Positions 61,311 to 64,000 of a stretch of DNA of 64,000 nucleotides are shown here, one piece after another. The DNA is from Pagrus major. Taxonomy: Eukaryota; Chordata; Actinopteri; Spariformes; Sparidae. Below the pieces are notes generated by a model that had not been told where the DNA came from, searched no databases, and saw only the letters and a program-made list of their open reading frames with translations. Numbering within the stretch: position 1 is the first letter of the stretch; each line of letters opens with the position of its first letter. The position numbers were made by a program, and so were the translations under genes. The stretch spans positions 13,774,197 to 13,838,196 of the forward strand of contig NC_133230.1 of the NCBI RefSeq assembly GCF_040436345.1. The letters run 5' to 3'.

Positions 61311-63689
61311 TGAAAGTGGTATATAAAACAGAAATAGGTTGTAAGTCGCTCAGTTATTTTTGTCCCTCGCCATTGTACATCACCCGAAAAGGCATCTTTT
61401 GTGAATGCTGTGCAAGAAGCAATTTTATTTCACAGATATGAGCTTCACTGAGTATCAGACATCGCTGCGCTGTGATCAAAAAATGCCTCTTGATTCTACA
61501 AACTTTCAGGTTGAAATGATCTCACCACGCTGGCGGATCTTTTTTTTTTTTTTTTTTTCAAGAAAAGGAGACTTTTAAACAGCCGACAAAATAACTTGAT
61601 AGGTTTTTGCGGTTTGAAGAAAGTGCACTTTCTCTGTGTTTGCCATGGAATATCAATAGAGCTGGAGGTAAATAAGGACAGAAACAGAGAGCGAGACAGC
61701 AAAGGTATGGAGACAGAAAATAAAACACAGCATGCACTCTTTGCAAGAGCAGATAGAAAGAAAGAAGTAGAGAAAGCTCACTGTCTGCCTGCATGCCTGC
61801 CTCCCCCGGCGTGCAGTAGGTGTCTGCTGCAAGTCTAGCGTGACTGATCTGAAATCAGGTTTTCTGCCTATAAATATAGAGCCGAGCAAGACGGGGACTC
61901 TTCCACTTCTCCTGTTTTTCACGCAGCGCGGGTGCGTAGGCCACAACCCCGCTTTCATTTTCCATTACGGCTGCTGGATTCTTTATCCAATATGCCCATC
62001 AAAGTGAGGACGGATGACGGAGGGTCTCAGAAAACACAGAAAATGAGAGTCTTTCATTACTCTAGCTTCATAAGTAATGATGTTAGGAGGGGATGGATAC
62101 AGGAAGGGAGGGGAAAGAGGGAGATAGGCGTAAGCTGAAAAGCAGCGAGCAGCGTCGAGATGGTCTTTTGGGGTGAGACGAGAGAGGAATTATTTATGGT
62201 GAATTTACACATCAATGACAGTTTCCTCCCCCTTATGATTTCTCTGCCGCGCGCTGCAAGCATAATGTGACGGCAACTCGCACGGATGGTCGCGAACGCC
62301 GCGTCTGTGGGCCTGCACATGCAAACAGAGCGCATGTTCACGTGTCATTGTGTGCATTTAATTGTTAAACCCCAGCCAACAAATCTTGTGGGTTTTTTTC
62401 CTGCCTGACTGAGAATTTGCCAGATTTGGTCCTCGCGTTGATGACACAAGCCAACTGGCAGCTCGCTGGGTAATCTATTAACAACAAAACACACACATTC
62501 AGGATCACACACACACACACAGAGACAGCAAGACAAATCCCATCGACTGCACCCCTAGCCATAGCTGGACCACCTATGGGCCTTTAAGCCCCTAACACAC
62601 AACAACAGACATTACATCAGTGACAATAGGAGCTGCTTTTGAGAAGACGGTGTCAAGCGCTCTGTCATTAAAGCTATTTTAGGTCTGAACAAATACCGCC
62701 ACATATAGACAAGCAGCTGTACTAATAGCGAAGGTTGGAACGCCCATACACAGGTGGGGCCACAATAGGTACTGCTGTCATGTGGCGGCTCCTTTTGAAG
62801 TCAGACGAGAGAAGAGGTGAGAGGGAAAGTTTGCAGGATCATTAGTACGTGTGTGTGTGTGTGGCCATCAGTCATACATATAAAAGCCTCCTTTCATGTC
62901 ATCACAAAGCCCCAAATAGCTCCTATGTGAACATAAAGGCCACGGCACTGTATGTTCTCTGCCCTGAAGTACATGCATGATGTTAAAACAACCGCACAAG
63001 TTTCCAGGCTCAGGTTAAACGGTATTCCTGCGTGTTTTCTACCTTAATGAACATTATGTCACCAGAGACTAACTGCACATCCTGCAGAAGTCGAGAATGA
63101 ATCTCATTTTGGGACTTCAAACGGCACTGACCTTAGGTTTTATGTCGAAACATAAAACAGTGGACGGCTGCTTGTTTTATGGAGCCGTCTCTAAATAGAG
63201 CCGCCATTCATAAAGTCGGAGCCGTTTATCATAAACCTTCACGGTCACATAAGTGGGATTGACTCTTCCAAGTGGGGCTGACTAAACTTGCGATTGAATG
63301 ACTATCGACTCTTCAAAGAAGGTTTTGTTTTCCACAGAAAGCTGCGTGTTTCGTTCTGGTACTTTCCTCCTATAAACCAAAAACGGGAGGTTTTTATTTC
63401 GATCCATTGCAGTTACATTGTAAAAAAAAAAAAAAAAAACGCGATTAAAGCTGCTCTAATTGAAAAATGATGCATAAAGAATGGATTGTAATGTAAAATG
63501 GGTTGCTCCCATTGATGACTCTCCGGAGAGTTATCATCCAGCCACAGTTTGCCTCTGCTCCATGGAGCATTACAGCGTCTTTCAGCTTATTGCTTTGATT
63601 TTATCGACCAAAACTCACTGCTATCATCAGCAGGGCAGCTGTTGCCAGCACAATCCCTCTGGTAAACTCCAATATATGCTGCTTGTGTG

Positions 63690-63960
63690 GCACCGAATGG
63701 CACACAGGAAAAGCTAGCTAAAAGCTGCTGAACATAGTGTAGCATTTAGCTTCATGTAGATATTACTCCAAAGAGGTGGTGGAGACCAAAACAGAGCTAA
63801 AAGGAGAGTTAAAATTGGACTTTAATTCATCAGGAGGCCAAAAACATTGGATGTGTAAACAAGCTAAAATAATCAGCATACAAATTTATAAAGTGATAAT
63901 ATGTTAGCATCAGGTTTATACCCTAACACCCAAAAACATCAACTAACGTAACATTTTGGG
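63690..63960. repeat. Dispersed teleost repeat ('gaccaaaacagagctaaaag')
   Basis: 'gctgctgaacatagtgtagc', 'ggtggtggagaccaaaacag' and 'agctaaaaggagagttaaaa' match a repeat I recognise from percomorph genomes. Non-coding; it may extend past the window. Confidence 0.5.
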
Positions 63961-64000
63961 AAATACGCTTTTTGGTGCAAGTGCGAAGAGAAGATCAAGA

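Larger units (their letters stand above)
44631..64000 (-). other. ext1 intron 1 (3' 19.4 kb)
   Basis: From the exon 2 acceptor to the window end, no ext1 exon 1 (a single about 960-bp coding exon encoding a short cytosolic tail, one membrane helix and most of GT47) is present. Ext1 intron 1 is hundreds of kilobases long in mammals. The segment is filled by the repeats listed separately. Stretches not listed (for example 46.4-48.2, 53.6-55.7, 56.0-57.4 and 61.5-63.4 kb) show simple repeats or nothing recognisable. Confidence 0.8.

Noticed and set aside
44631..64000. ext1 exon 1 or a nested protein-coding gene in intron 1
   Set aside because: No frame long enough or matching the exostosin N-terminal region was present on the minus strand. 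The other frames are short or repeat-derived.
1..64000. CRISPR array, prophage or bacterial operon
   Set aside because: The window is clearly vertebrate (spliced genes, SINEs, microsatellites). The tandem repeats have no spacer structure.

Overview
This window is nuclear DNA from a bony fish, most likely a percomorph teleost. The evidence is small GT-AG introns, vertebrate exon phases, teleost repeat families (tRNA-derived SINEs, Tc1-like elements, MITEs whose core reads like AAGTACTTAAGTA) and many CA/GT microsatellites. The species cannot be named from the sequence. Linkage of med30 and ext1 matches the human 8q24 arrangement as I know it.

Layout: (1) 209-5246, + strand: a complete 12-coding-exon annexin of the A1/A2 type (315 aa), with degenerate calcium loops in three of its four repeats. 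(2) 6514-17458, - strand: three consecutive two-exon genes of the same design. A short exon encodes a signal peptide, a phase-0 intron follows, and one exon then encodes a Thr/Ser-rich, mucin-like segment ending in a hydrophobic tail. They look like a tandem cluster of small secreted or GPI-anchored mucin-like surface proteins (about 179, 114 and 130 aa) and are the most novel content here. (3) 17.5-22.9 kb: no gene; a large TCTG/TCCA array and MITEs. (4) 22.95-27.6 kb, + strand: med30, complete, with a non-coding first exon and an ETS-type promoter motif. (5) 27.6-29.2 kb: repeat-rich spacer. (6) 29.2-64.0 kb, - strand: the 3' part of an ext1 gene. Exons 2-11 are present and exon 1 lies beyond the window. 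Everything from 44.63 to 64.0 kb is inside its very long first intron, which holds SINE, LINE and MITE relics, minisatellites and a helicase-like pseudogene fragment but no convincing nested gene.

The conserved genes work independently. The annexin is a membrane-binding protein, Med30 is a Mediator head subunit for Pol II transcription, and Ext1 is a Golgi heparan-sulfate polymerase subunit. The mucin-like cluster sits on the opposite strand to its annexin and med30 neighbours, and each member has its own TATA-like box, so it looks like a separately regulated family born by local duplication. All splice sites were read by eye from consensus and phase; no alignment or database search was run.
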